64,000 nt of DNA from Anaeramoeba flamelloides (lineage: Eukaryota > Metamonada > Anaeramoebidae): the NCBI GenBank assembly GCA_027625915.1, contig JANTQA010000023.1, forward strand, positions 15,748,001 through 15,812,000, given 5' to 3'. Shown here in pieces: positions 11,285 through 23,339 of this stretch. The position numbers and the translations under genes are program-made. The stretch's first letter is position 1. Each line of letters begins with the position of its first letter. The notes under the pieces were generated by a model. The model was not told where the DNA came from, ran no database searches, and was given only the letters and a program-made list of their open reading frames with translations.

Positions 11285-11975
11285 TTAGGTTTTCCATAAT
11301 TTAAAGGAATTGAGTAAAATCATTGGTTTCGCTCCTTTCTTTTAAATTCAGGAACAAAGCTGTTAGATTTTATTGAGTTTTTCTGTTTATTTGGAAAATT
11401 TTCAGTTTTTTTTTTTTTTAATTTTCTGTTTATTTGTGAAGTGTTCTAGGTTTTTTTTTTTACTTTTTGAAATAAACAGAAAATTTTTAAAATTTTTCGG
11501 TTTATTTCAAAAATTAAAAAAAAAGAAACCTAACGAAAATTGATAGATAATTCTAATAAAAGAGAAAACCACAAATACACTTAGTACACTTAACAAATAA
11601 AATATAAAACCTCAAGAAAACCTAGTCAATTAATTGAACTTAAACAACACTTTTTGTTTGGGTTTCCAAAATTTAAAATAAAATAATAAAATCAATATTT
11701 TACTGTATTCTTTTGAATTCTGGAAAAGCTAGGCACTTATTGCTAATAATTTTTTAATTTTAGAAATCGAAGGGAAATGCATTCAATTTTTTATTATAAA
11801 GCTTAAATATAAAAATAAAACACCTTCTCTTTTCCAGATTTCAAAATAATTGAGTAAAATTGATAATTTTTTTCAATTCTTTTGAATTCTGGAAAAATAT
11901 ATTTATCTTTTATTAATTTTTCTGTTTATTTGTAAAACTGATATTTTATAAACAAAATAGTAAACCTCAAGAAAG
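11285..11975. repeat. Family B foldback, copy B1
   Basis: Dense inverted repeats built from GAAGTGTTCTAGGTTTTTTT, AAATAAACAGAAAATTT and TTTCGGTTTATT, with edges carrying GAATTGAGTAAAATC or its complement and TTTGAATTCTGGAAAA. The main block is about 11285-11745 and a second smaller block is about 11825-11975. Related copies are at 50490-51105 and 58330-58745. No open frame is inside. Confidence 0.6.
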
Positions 11976-12787
11976 TATGGTTACTCTATAATCCTTGAAG
12001 TGATTTGGCGAAAATTATCTTTAACATTCCCGGAATTTCTAAATTTGTATTTAGAATTTTTTTTCTAGATTCAAATGTTGTGTTTATTATCCGCCAGGAA
12101 AAAAGTTATGATGTCTTTTTTGTTAATAATATTTTCAATATTATTTTTTTATTAAATATTCCATATAATGATTTTTTTCAATTCAGATATCTAGATTTTA
12201 TTATTATTTTCTAAAAGATACTATGAAATAAATCCCAATAATAAAGGAAATAATACATCTCTCTGATAAACATATATTACCTCTTTTGAATAGTAGGGCA
12301 GCAGATATTTTTTATTATTACTTTAAATACCCTAATATTTATATAGAGTTCTTCAAATTTATCAATTTTTAAATTGAAAAAGGATTTAAATAACTATTTG
12401 CTTAAAAAGGAATTCAAAAAAACAAAAAAAAAATAAAAGATCTAAAAAATAATTTATTTTTTCACATTCACTGCAGGTTAATGTAGTGAAATTTTAGAAT
12501 AAAAATATTTTTCCACAAAATAATCTTTTCAAAAATTTTTATATATATAGACATTCAATCTTTCTATTTAAATAATCAGAGAAAGTTTTTTCTACAAAAT
12601 TTTAAAATCATTGGGTAACTTTTTTTAACAAAGGCAAATTTGATTTCTATTTTATAAAACCAGTGTATGTTAAAAAATATTTTGGAACCCATTTTGATTT
12701 TTTTTTTTTTTTTTTCATCAAGCTTTTTCTGGTATTTTTTTGTTATTTGAATATTTTAAATACTATTTATTACAAAATAAATGGGAA

Positions 12788-12960
12788 AAAATTTTCATTC
12801 AACCTTCCAAAAAAAGATTTTTAAATCATGTTACATTTAGAATTATTCTTACTTAAAACGAGTATAAATTATTAATTTCCCTTTAAGAATTGTGAACTTT
12901 CATAATTTATTTAAGGTCTTGGGATATGTGTTTTTTTGGAAAGCTCAATGAAAATTTTGT
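12788..12960. repeat. Family F MITE, copy F1
   Basis: The ends are inverted copies: AAAATTTTCATTCAACCTTC on the left and AAAGCTCAATGAAAATTTTG on the right, about 173 bp. Three other copies: 14202-14377, 43357-43500 and 59644-59822. Confidence 0.65.
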
Positions 12961-13795
12961 TCGTTTTATTTTGCAATTAATAGTATATTTTACCTTTTTC
13001 TCTAGCCTAAACAATTAAAAAACTGAAATTTTTATAATCTTTTTATTTTCAGATCATAATATTATTTTAAAAATAAGAGATGACAAAAATAATACATAAA
13101 TTGATTTTGTGTGTAGAAATTTTGAAAAGGTTAAAGATGAATTTTATAAATATTGTTGAAAATATTTTCAAATAAAGGACTACTTTTTTGGTGAAAACAG
13201 TGGAATAATGTATAACATCTCCCTTGAATAAGTTATGTAATCCAAGTAATATTTATCCAAGTAGAATTTCTTTTTGAAAAAATGTTGAAATTCTCACAAT
13301 TTCAACAATTTTCTCAATTTTTACCTTGTTAGATCATGCTAAATTTTGATTTTAATATTTTAAAATTTCCATTTCAACTTTTGGAACTCACACTATTTTC
13401 TAGAGTTGTTCTACATCTTTTTTAAATTTACTTTTACAAGTTTGAAATGTTCCAAAATTTGAAATGCACTTGAAAATCACCAAAAGCCATTTTTTGCAAT
13501 TATTTTTTTTGTTATTTTCAATTTTCCTTTTCATTGAAAAACAAAGAAAAATAGTCTTCGTGAAAAGGTAAAGATGACAAAAAATGTTTTTTTTTTTTTT
13601 TGTCGAATTTCTTCTATGTGAAGAATTTTTTTGAGAAGTGAAAATGAAATAACACAATTACTCAAACCCCCCAAGGGTGGGAACGTAGTCCTTAAAGTAG
13701 GAGAGAAAATCTATTAAACTCTTTGGTTTGGCACCCTTTTGATTTTATGTTTTGAATGATTGAAAAATTGTTTTGTTTAAATATTTTCTTACGGG

Positions 13796-13970
13796 CATTC
13801 CGATGTTTAAATATGAAAAAATAATCACTTCTTTTTCCATATTTTCTTTTTTCAAACAGTGTTCTCAAGAAGTAAAATGTAATTTAAAAACTCAATTTGA
13901 AAAAGGATAAATGAAAATGAAATATACAATTGTTCCCATATAAAATTCAAATACCCTTAAGAAAAAACTT
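13796..13970. repeat. Family C foldback MITE, copy C2
   Basis: Diverged copy with a left CACTTCTTTTTCC block and a right TTCCCATATAAAATTCAAAT block in inverted arrangement, about 175 bp. Confidence 0.45.
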
Positions 13971-14201
13971 TTAAAATACTTATAGTTTGGGCTATTAATT
14001 CTTCACACGGCTGGGTTTTTAAAGTTTATTCGTATTCTAAATGCATATTTATTTCGGATCTACAAGAAGGTTTGTTTTCAAATGAATTATTCCCTTAAAA
14101 GGTTAAATTGCAAAAACAGATCTTTACTGATAAAAAATATTTCCCAATCCATTCAAGAAAAAACATTTTCAACACACTCAAAGTTTCAAAATTAATTGAA
14201 C

Positions 14202-14377
14202 AAAATTTTCATTCAGCTTTCCAAAAACAGATTTTTATATTTCGAATAGCTTCTCCAATTTTGAATAATAAAATTTAACTTAAATTATTAATTCTCTTTT
14301 TCGAATTGGGGATCTTTGAAGATTTATTTTAATTCCAGCCATGTCATTTTTTTTGGAAAACCAAATGAAAATTTTTG
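14202..14377. repeat. Family F MITE, copy F2, in the RasGEF promoter
   Basis: Ends are CAAAATTTTCATTCAGCTTT and GGAAAACCAAATGAAAATTTTT. The copy ends about 70 bp before the ATG of the CAP-Gly/RasGEF gene, so it lies in the promoter or 5' leader. Confidence 0.65.
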
Positions 14378-14449
14378 ATCTTTTTGTTATGAAATTTACA
14401 GTAAAAATATTTTTTCCATTTTTCTAAAATTATCCAATTTTTTTTCAAA

Positions 14450-17400
14450 ATGACAGAAAAAAAGGAAGGCTCAACAAAAGTTCAGGTTGGAGATCAAATC
14501 AAAATCCAAGGAACAAAGCAAGGAATTATTCACTTCATTGGAAAAACAGGAATTTCAGAACAAATTTACATTGGTTGTAAATTAAACAAGCCAAGTAACA
14601 AAATTACTTTTTCTTTTTCGAACAAAAACAATTTTGTTTTTTTTTTAGTTTATGAAACAATCAGATCTTAACCAAAAATTAAAATACAATTTTCTTTAAC
14701 CTTTCTGCACCCTTCTCAAAAAATAAATAAAAAAAAAAAAAAAAAAAAATAAATAACAAATAACAAAAAAATTTTTAATTTTCTAAAAACATCTCTCTTC
14801 AAAACAATTAGATGGGAACTGTGATGGCACAAAAGATGGAATACAATATTTCGAGTGTAAAACAAACTATGGTTTATTTGTTCCACTCCATTCGAATTCC
14901 GACAATGCCACAACAAAACTTGAATATGAAATCATTCAACAAAGCTTGCTGGAAAAAGTAAAACAAAGAACACTAATTTATGAAAAGAATGTCAATTTAA
15001 AGAAAAAAATCCAAGAAAGATTTGATCTTCTTTGTAAAACAATCAAAGAAAAAGGATTAAATCCAGAAAAGTTAATTGCAAATGAAAAGAAGATCCAAAA
15101 GATAAAAAACTTGAAAAAAAAACTCCAGAGATTGAAAAACGAAGAAAAAGAAACACAACTCAAGACCAAAATCTCAAAAGATTTAATTAACAATCTAATG
15201 GAGCAAAAAGAGATCAATCCTGAGAACATTGATGAAAAATTAAACGAAATTGAAAACCAAAAAAAAGCTGTTCAACAGGAATTTGAAAAAGAAAAAGAGA
15301 AAATAAAAGAATTGGATCGCAATTTAGAAAAAGAAAAATTGAAATTCCAAGATCTAATGCAAGCAAAAGAACAAGAAAACCGTAAGCTTAATATTGAATT
15401 GTTCTAATAATCATTAATATTCTTCTTTTCGTTTTCTATTCCTTTTTAACTTTACTATTTCGTTTTTTTCTTTTCTGTTTTTTGTTTATTTTCAATCTCT
15501 GTTTTTAATTGTTTAGTTGAAATTGCAAAAATAATGAAAATAAGAAAGGAAGAAATGAAAACGATTGAAAAAGAAAATCAACAGCTTTCAAAAACCTTTT
15601 CTTCTGTCGAAACCAAATTTGGTCTGGACATTGTTCAAATAGGTAACCGTATGATCAGAATAAATAAGCAAATCTCAAACAATTTAAAAAAAATAGATAA
15701 ATTAGAAAAAACACAAAAAATGCAAAACAATAAAAAAGCGCAAATCCCCCAAGAATTAAAAAACAAAAAATCTGTGTGGGTAACAAAATTAATGAACAAC
15801 CACCCTGATTTATTGGTATTAAGAGAAAAAATGAGGCCGATATTAAAAACTCAAACTTATGGGAAATTAAGAACAGCGAAAAAGGTATTGAAAAGGAACG
15901 CATTTAATTCTGAAGAAATTTTGCAACTTATTATGCAGCATTTTAGTATTGAAGAAAAAAACGAAATTAAAGAATTTATTGAAGAAGAAACAGGGATTAT
16001 CTGTAAGTTAATTTTTTTTTCAATTCTTACAAAAAAATATCAAAACCTAAGACGGCTTTTGGATATGTTAATTGTAAAACTTATCTGAAATCCATAATAA
16101 TTTTGAGAAAGGAAATACCCACAATTACAGATTTTTAAACCCAGACTCTCGAAAACAAACGATTTTAAATGGTAAAATTGAATAGATTCAGAATGTAAAT
16201 CCAATAATTGATTTATTAGAAACTTTTATAATTCAGAGAAGAATTGAAAATACATCTCTAATAATTTGATAATTAAAAATTATTACAAGATTAAAAATAT
16301 TCAAACAATATAATATCTTTTTTTGAGTTAACTCTATTCGCAGAAATAACAAAAGGAAAATGATAAGAAAGTGAAAAATTTGTACCATTTATTAATCAAA
16401 TATCAGTATGGTATGTGAATATTAATTCCATGACTAACAGCATATTTCTTGACCTTCGAGATTAGTGTCTACCAAGGAGAAGTCTAAAATTAAAGTAGGT
16501 TGATATCGAAGATAAATCACATTAGTGATCCAATTGTTCAAATATCTCTAAAAAAATTTTGTTATTAAAATAGTACAAAAAGTTGATCTCATCAATTAAA
16601 ACGGATCCTTGAATTAGTAAAAAAATATGTATTTTGTGACAAATTTTAAAGGTTGAATCACCAACATTTCAGACTTCAAAGTTGAAAAATATCTTTATTA
16701 AATTTGTCCCGAAATGTAGATTAATAGCTAAAAAATTCAATTGTGCTAAAAAATTAATAATTAACTCAAAGATTAGTTTTTTGACTAATTATTTATGACA
16801 CATTTGGATATATTTTGATGCTAAAACTAGCTTTCTAAACACGAAACAAAATTAACCATTCTTTGGGATTTTATGTTGATGATTATTGAGTTAATCTTTG
16901 AAATTAAAAATCTTAAAAAATAATTACTTTTAGAAAGTTCTAAAATATGAATTTATAAATTCTGTAATACTATTATTTTGATTTTCTATCTTTAGATTTG
17001 GAACAGGGATTAATTAAAAAAATTTTTCAAAAATCACAAATTTAAAATGTGATCATTCGTAAAACAATTCAATTATTGTATTGTTCAATAAAATTCGGCA
17101 GATATGTTTTCGAGTTATACTAACCATCTAGTGTTAATATGGTTTACTCTCAATTCATATATGTTTTAATTTTAAACAGTTCTATGATAAATTATTATTC
17201 CTTAAGGGTGATAATTTGACAGTTTCTTTCAAATACTTATTTTGAATAATTTCAAATTTTAGTATAAATATTCAATTAATTAGTTTTTTTTTTTTGATTT
17301 CACTTAACAAAATAAATAAATACCAAATTTCAATAATCTATCTCCCCTTTAAAATATTATTTCATAAATATTTATGTATATATTCCTCTAGATGAATATC

Positions 17401-20400
17401 AAAAACAGCCTGAAAGTATTTTAGTTACACTCCTTAGGTTAGCAATTAAAAAAGACTATACAATTTCATTTTTAACAATGCAGCCCGAAGAGCACGAACA
17501 AGAAGAGGAAAATGAAGAAGATGAGGAAAAGGAAAAGGAAGAAGAAGAAATGGAAGTGAATAGAAATATTGTCTTAAGTTTGGATGATGATGACGTTAAT
17601 GTTTGGGATGAACCTGAAAACAATCCAAAAAATTTTATATATGATAAAGACAAGATAAATGAATATAAGAATGGTAAGTTTTTGGAATCTATTCATCTTT
17701 CCAATATCAATAAATTTATCACACATTTAATTCATCCAAGATTCAATGATGAAGATTTTATAAGAGTGTTTTTAATGACTTATCATGATTTTTTAAAGCC
17801 TGAACATTTATTTTTAAAACTTGTTCAAAGATATCATCTACCACCATATAAGAAGAAAGAAGATAATAAAGAAACCGAAAAAGGAAACGGAAATGAAAAT
17901 GAAAATGAAAATGAAAATGAAAATGGAAATGAAAGCGGAAAGGGAATTGAAATAGAGTTTGAAATGGGAGAAGATAAAGATAAAAAGGAAACGGGAGAAA
18001 AAGATATTAAAAAAATGAAAAAGAAAAAAGAAAATGAAATTGATTCAATGAACGAAAAGCAATATAAATCTTATAAAATTGGAATCCAACGAAACGTAAT
18101 TAATTTTTTGGATATATGGATTACTAATCAAATTACAGATTTCAGCCCAGTGCTCCTTTCAGCTCTTCGTTCTTTCATTGAAAATGATATTAAAAAAGAT
18201 TGGTCAAAAGATCCAAAACTTTTATTACAGGCAATTCTCCAAGCAAAGAGTTCAAAAAAACGGAGACACCGTGATTTGTTTTTATCTCAAAATGTGATGC
18301 CCCCAGACCCTGTTATACCAAAAGCCTTATTTTCCAATAACTTTAAACTTGAGGATTTAAAACCAATTGAATTTGCAAGGCAAATTACTCTATTTTTTCA
18401 TAAAATATATAAAAAAATACAGGTATGAAGTTAATAATATTTGCTTTAGTTCTTTATTTTTTAAAATACTCTTGAATTATAATTTTTTTTTTTTATACGA
18501 ATTTTGAAAATTAGATATTTTGCATAATTTGGGTATTGAAATTAAAAAAAATGTATAATAACAACCAATATAAATTCAGAAAATAGACCTCAACTTAAAT
18601 ATAATTCAGCTATCTTGATTTTAATTTTGATAAGAATCGATTTAAAATTTTTACTCCTTCCATTTTAGAAACTGTTTTTTCTAATCAATAATGTATAAAT
18701 TGGATTTCAGCACAGAAACTTCTTCATTCGATATATTCTCTCTCTGAAGTTTCCATATAAAATAAAAGATAATAATTCGTTGGTTAATGTTCCAAATTTG
18801 GTTGTGTTAAAATAAGATGATGAGAAAAATCAAAGTCGAATTCCCATATCTTCTAACATAAAACAGTAAATAAATGTGAAAGGTCCGGAACCCTCTTTTA
18901 TTTTCTTTTTTCTTTTTTGGTCTCTTCTCAAATTAACATACTCTTTATTCTCTAAAGATAAAGAAATTTCTTTTGGAAATTTTAACCTAATTTTAAGAGA
19001 AAATTCAACAAAACTCCTTAAGAAATTACCTTGGATTCAGAACTCGAAATTTGAAAACCCATGAAGATTCGACAAAACTGATTCTTTAAACAGTTTACAA
19101 GTCCAAAAAAAAAAAAAAATAAAAATTTACTAAGAAAGTAAGTACATTTTTCAAATTTTGAATGTCACAATTTCCGAGAAACTGAATTCTTCAAATCATT
19201 TCTTTAACCAAATATATTGATATTTTAATAAATAATAGAATGTCAGATATTATAGTACAATATATTTTCATACCAACGAAAAAATGGAATTCAAAAAAAT
19301 AAAAAGATTGATCAAGAAAAAACAAAATAAAAATTATTTATTTCTTGATCTTATCTGTAACATTTTACACAATTACTTATTCTTTTATTTGGTTTTATTT
19401 TTAATTCTGCATCGGAAATACTTTTGTTTGGAAAAATTTTTGAGAAACAAATTACTTTTTATTTCTCAAGCAATTTTTAAAATCGGATTTTAAAAATCCT
19501 ATTTTCATTAAATTCATCTAATTCTATTTTTATTTCAGAAAATAGGATATTATCTGAATTCCTCTTCAGAAATAATGATTTATTTGATTGAATTTATTTG
19601 ATTTTATAATTATTTATTTAACATTAAAATGAGAACTCAAAAATAATTCTGAATCTGATTGAAATTTTTTCTAAATTTTTCAATTATTTTGGGTTGAATC
19701 TTTTGTTACTGTTTGTTTGATTCCGAGAATTCAACTCCTTTATTTTAATTTTTGAAATAGTATTCTTTATTTTGGTTTGGCTTTTGTTTGATAAAAAATA
19801 TTTGAAATTAGAATTTTGAAAGCAAATTTGTAAAAAAATGTTTTGTAAAATAATAATAAATAGTAATGGAGCGAGAAATTTGAGGCTATAAATTGTTTAG
19901 GTTAATTCAAATTAAGAAGAAAAAGAAAACAAATCTTCGAAAATAAGCTTTGGTCAATTTTTTTTTTTTTAATCATTCTTGATTTCAACAAATTTATTTG
20001 GAAAGGTGATCTTTCGTGTTTGGTCTTCTAAAAGAACATATTTATTTAAAATACACACCTTTTCGGGTCTATTTTTTGGTTTACTCTTTGATTAATTTTA
20101 CTCATTCGTATAAACACATTTCTAGATCCAAAACATAATTTAATAAAACTCAAAAATTTAATCAAAAAAAATGATCCAAATAATTGAAAGATTCAACTCT
20201 GAACTACTTTGGGTTCGTTTTCTATTCACAAATAAAGCCGCGAATGATGCTTTGGTTTCAAAGTTTCAATATGCACTGGAACTCAAAAAATTATTTTTTC
20301 AGTAATCTTAATCACAATTTAAAATTTTTCAAAATGATAAAATGTACTTACTTCCTTAAAACAAAATTTTTGAACACTCTTTTAACAAATTGACTTATCT

Positions 20401-21581
20401 TTACAAATCAAACTTTAAAAAAAAGATCGTTGAAGATCTTCATTTTAAAAAAATAACACAGCTCCAATTTTCTTAAATTTAATTTGAGTTCCAAACAGGC
20501 GTTTTTTATCGAATTGAATTTTCAAAAAAAAATTTAAAAAAGAAAAGAACAAGAAAAAGAAAAAGAAAAAAAGAAAAGAGCAGAAAAGTAAAAAACAAAA
20601 AAAAAAAAAAAAAAAAAAAAGATAAAAAAAGAAACTTTGACTAAATTAGTAAAAATGATCTGATCTAAAAATTGACCATTAATAATGTATGCAGAATATT
20701 AGATAAAACTCATAGAATATGATTTATTTCTTCAATAAAACTGGGCACCTTTGACTGAAAAATAGTTAACATTTATAAAAATTAAAATGAATTTTTGTTA
20801 AATGAAAAAAAGCATATTCTATTAATTATTATCTTTTAAAATTAAAATTAAAATAACAAAAAAAATTTAAAAACAAAAAACAAAAAACAAATATTTCTGA
20901 CTTAAAATGAAATATAAATAGCCATCCGAACTAATTAATCAAGCATGGAGTAAAAAGCATTTAAAGCATAAAGCGCAGAATGTAATTTCAATGATTAATA
21001 AATTCAATGATTGTTCGGTTTATATAGCAGAGCAAATTGTTTCGCGTGAGACCTTAAAAGAAAGAGCAAAACAATTTGATAGGTGGATTAAAGTTGCTAA
21101 AAATGTACATGAAATAAATAATTTCGATGGGCTTTTAATAGTTATTTCAGGAGTAAATAACTCAAGTTGTAAAAGATTGAAGCACAGCCATGAGGAAGTA
21201 TCAAAGACCAATTGGAAAACTTTTGCGCAATTAAGGGAGCACGTCAATAGTGATCAGGGTTATAAAGTATATCGAGAAAATTTGGAAAATTGTGAACTTC
21301 CTGCAATTCCTTATCTTGGCGTATATTTAACTGATTTGACGTTTATTTCTGACGGTAGCCCAAGTGTGGTTGATGGTTTAATTAATTTCAGTAAAAGAAA
21401 ATTATTAAATGGTGTTATTAGCAAAATTAAAAAATATCAGTCTGTAAATTATAATTTCTCTTCAATTTATCAAGTTCAAGAATTATTAAAAAAAAAATTA
21501 TCAACACATAACGAAAAAACATTATATGAACTGTCTTTAAAAAATGAACCAAGGGGTGTTTCTCGAAATGAACTAAATTAA
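14450..21581 (+). CDS. CAP-Gly / coiled-coil / RasGEF fusion protein, five exons
   Basis: Exons 14450-14594, 14812-15381, 15517-16002, 17392-18422 and 20922-21581 join in frame to 963 residues; every intron is GT-AG. A CAP-Gly domain (about residues 10-76) forms only after splicing intron 1 and carries GNCDG in place of the usual GKNDG, then GIQYFECKTNYGLFVP. A long charged coiled coil covers about residues 90-330. An acidic stretch precedes the RasGEF N-terminal domain (about 505-690), which is interrupted by a Glu/Asn/Lys-rich insert at 555-625. The catalytic domain starts in exon 4 (LKPIEFARQITLFFHKIYKKIQ split after Q744) and continues in exon 5 (PSELINQAWSKKH, then IPYLGVYLTDLTFI). RasGEF domains load GTP on Ras-family GTPases; CAP-Gly domains bind microtubule or EB tails. 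The pairing suggests Ras activation at microtubules (inference). Introns 3 and 4 are 1.4 and 2.5 kb and contain repeats. Confidence 0.88.
16430..17120. repeat. Family G element, copy G1, in RasGEF intron 3
   Basis: About 690 bp of intron 3 aligns by eye with the reverse complement of 39290-39965. Shared blocks include TTTTAATTGATGAGATCA (reverse complement in the intron), TTTTTTAGAGATATT, TTGAAAAATATCT and ATTTTATGTTGATGATTATT. No coding capacity is evident. Its arrival explains most of the length of this intron. Confidence 0.6.
20739..20769. repeat. Isolated end of TIR element T
   Basis: ACTGGGCACCTTTGACTGAA and the following AAATAGTTAA match the right end of the element at 9452-10148 almost base for base. 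No matching left end was found within the 2.5-kb intron, so the rest is lost or too diverged. Confidence 0.5.
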
Positions 21582-21929
21582 ATTTGTTCATTCTTTTTAT
21601 TTTTATTTATTTTTATTTTTATTTTCTTTTATTTTATTTTTTTCTAAAAAATAGATTAATTTTTTAGAATATTTTCATATACTAAATAATATATATTGTT
21701 GGTTTTATGTATTTGTTGTTATTAAAGAAAATAAAAATAAAAGGCAAAATAAAATTAAACAGTAGAATTCAGGCAAATTCTTACTTAAAAATAAAGTCTT
21801 ATTTGTTATTCATATTTATTTTTTAATTTTTCGATTATAAGTGGATATCTTTCAGAACAAATTTTATTGTTCTATTGGAATTATTTTTGTTCAAAATCAA
21901 TAATTACATCATATTTTGATGAAGAGCAT

Positions 21930-22960
21930 TTTCATATAAAGTTAGGTGTTTATCCCAATTCAATAAGGAATTGAAAATTGATATTAGATGAATATTTGAC
22001 TTAGTAGAGAAATTGTTTTAATTCTTTTTTTTTAATAGTCTAAAAAATATCATATTTTTTTCAATTTGAAAATAAAATCTAATATTTCTTTCAAAAGATA
22101 TCACTAAATTAAATAGAAATTATGATTTTTTTTTCTGTTTTTGGAATATTGTTTATCATTTTATTTTTAATCAGGTTTGAGTTTTAATATATTTTCCCAT
22201 GTGTTTTTTCTACAAAATGTTTTAACATTTTATTATTTTTACTTGTTTAATGTTCAATATAAAGATCATTCATTGAAACTAATTTCAAAAAAAAAAAATA
22301 CCCCAAAAATAGGTTTTTTTTTTCAAAAGTTGTGAATTTTGAAAAAGGTTGTATTTGAATCTAAATGGGTATCAATAGCTATCTTTTCTTAATTACAAAA
22401 AATTATCATAACTTTTAAAAAATAATTTATAAAAGATGTACAGCCGTTCCAAGGCTACCACAAAATTTTAAATAAAACACAATTGAGTTTGCTATTCTTA
22501 TTTTCTATTTCCAAAAAATTCCGAAATAAGAGTTATTATTCCAAAAAAATTTTCAATAAATGAGCTATTATTCAAATTTTGTAAACATCAAAAAAAAATT
22601 TGAAGATTCATGAAGCACTTAAAAATATTGTTCAAAAAAGGTAAATTTTTAAAGATCAGTAAATATTCATATTTTTTTTGAAATTCTTTGGACTGATAAT
22701 TTTGAAGTTTAATGGGATCTTGAATTTTTTTTTGATGTTTACAAAATTTGAATAATAGCTCATTTATTGAAAATTTTTTTGGAATAATAACTCTTATTTC
22801 GGAATTTTTTGGAAATAGAAAATAAGAATAGCAAACTCAATTGTGTTTTATTTAAAATTTTATGGTAAACTTGGAAAGACTGTATAACTAGAATCCAATA
22901 TGAAGTTTTCGATAACTTTAATTTTTAAAATTTATTTAATCCTTGTAGTGATGATTAAGA
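21930..22960 (+). repeat. Family E repeat, copy E1, split by family D
   Basis: About 590 bp of repeat (excluding the insertion at 22441-22882) shares long stretches with 30470-31130 (same strand) and 47855-48605 (opposite strand), for example TTTCAAAAGATATCACTAAA and TTTTTAATCAGGTTTGAGTT. The right part (AACTTTAATTTT, then TTAATCCTTGTAGTGA) is shared with 47.9 kb and with a fragment at 33504-33558. No terminal inverted repeats or frame were found. Confidence 0.65.
22441..22882. mobile_element. Family D foldback transposon, young, TA-flanked
   Basis: A 442-bp element with inverted arms of about 150 bp that are nearly identical from AAAATTTTAAATAAAACACA inward through TTGAGTTTGCTATTC and CCGAAATAAGAGTTATTATT to the ATGTTTACAAAA region. 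TA lies on both flanks. The outer 25 bp differ more (CAGCCGTTCCAAGGCTACCA against CAGTCTTTCCAAGTTTACCA). The host repeat E1 has an empty counterpart at about 47.95 kb reading AGATGTATAACT. Probably a non-autonomous Tc1/mariner-type element. Confidence 0.85.
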
Positions 22961-23063
22961 AAATAGAAAAAAATCACAAAACGTAAATATTTTTACAAGT
23001 CTCTTCGATTCTATTAAACTTTAAAGAATTCATCTTTTAATTTTTTTGAGGTTGTGTCAATAA

Positions 23064-23231
23064 TACTGGTATTTGAATTATAAATGGTAAAAAATTTTAA
23101 CTTTCTTTTCCATCATTTTTCTTTTATAAATAGAGTTCTCAAAGAATAAGGTTGTAGTTTGTAGTTTAATTTGAAAAAGGATAATGAAAATGAAGTGAAA
23201 ATTTTTCCCGTTTATAATTCAAATACCAGTA
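23064..23231. repeat. Family C foldback MITE, copy C3
   Basis: The clearest copy: begins ACTGGTATTTGAATTATAAA and ends TTTATAATTCAAATACCAGT, about 168 bp, with inner CTTTCTTTTCC / AAAATGAAGTG blocks. It lies about 110 bp beyond the 3' end of the BTB gene. Confidence 0.75.
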
Positions 23232-23339
23232 ATGATTAAAAGTTTGAATGTCTTTGAAAATAAAACAACAAATATTTACAGAAAAAAAACAAAAATTATT
23301 TAAGAAGTAATAAATCTGAATATTATCTATAAAACTAAT

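Larger units (their letters stand above)
11976..14449. other. Spacer upstream of the RasGEF gene
   Basis: No gene could be supported. It holds copies of MITE families F and C (listed separately). Open frames at 12005-12214 (+) and 13400-13657 (-) have AT-driven compositions and no recognisable domain. Confidence 0.5.

Noticed and set aside
12005-12214. Plus-strand 69-codon frame with hydrophobic Ile/Phe/Asn content
   Set aside because: It has no ATG at the claimed start and typical AT-driven composition.
13400-13657. Minus-strand 85-codon frame
   Set aside because: Composition follows A/T runs, no domain, no splice context; likely chance.
13680-13700. A 15-bp AACGTAGTCCTTAAA match between 13.7 kb and 34.6 kb
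   Set aside because: Too short, and the flanks do not align; no repeat family could be built on it.
18876-20393. Three 62-69 codon frames inside RasGEF intron 4
   Set aside because: None has a domain or splice signals in phase with the flanking exons, and joining exon 4 directly to exon 5 restores the RasGEF domain perfectly.
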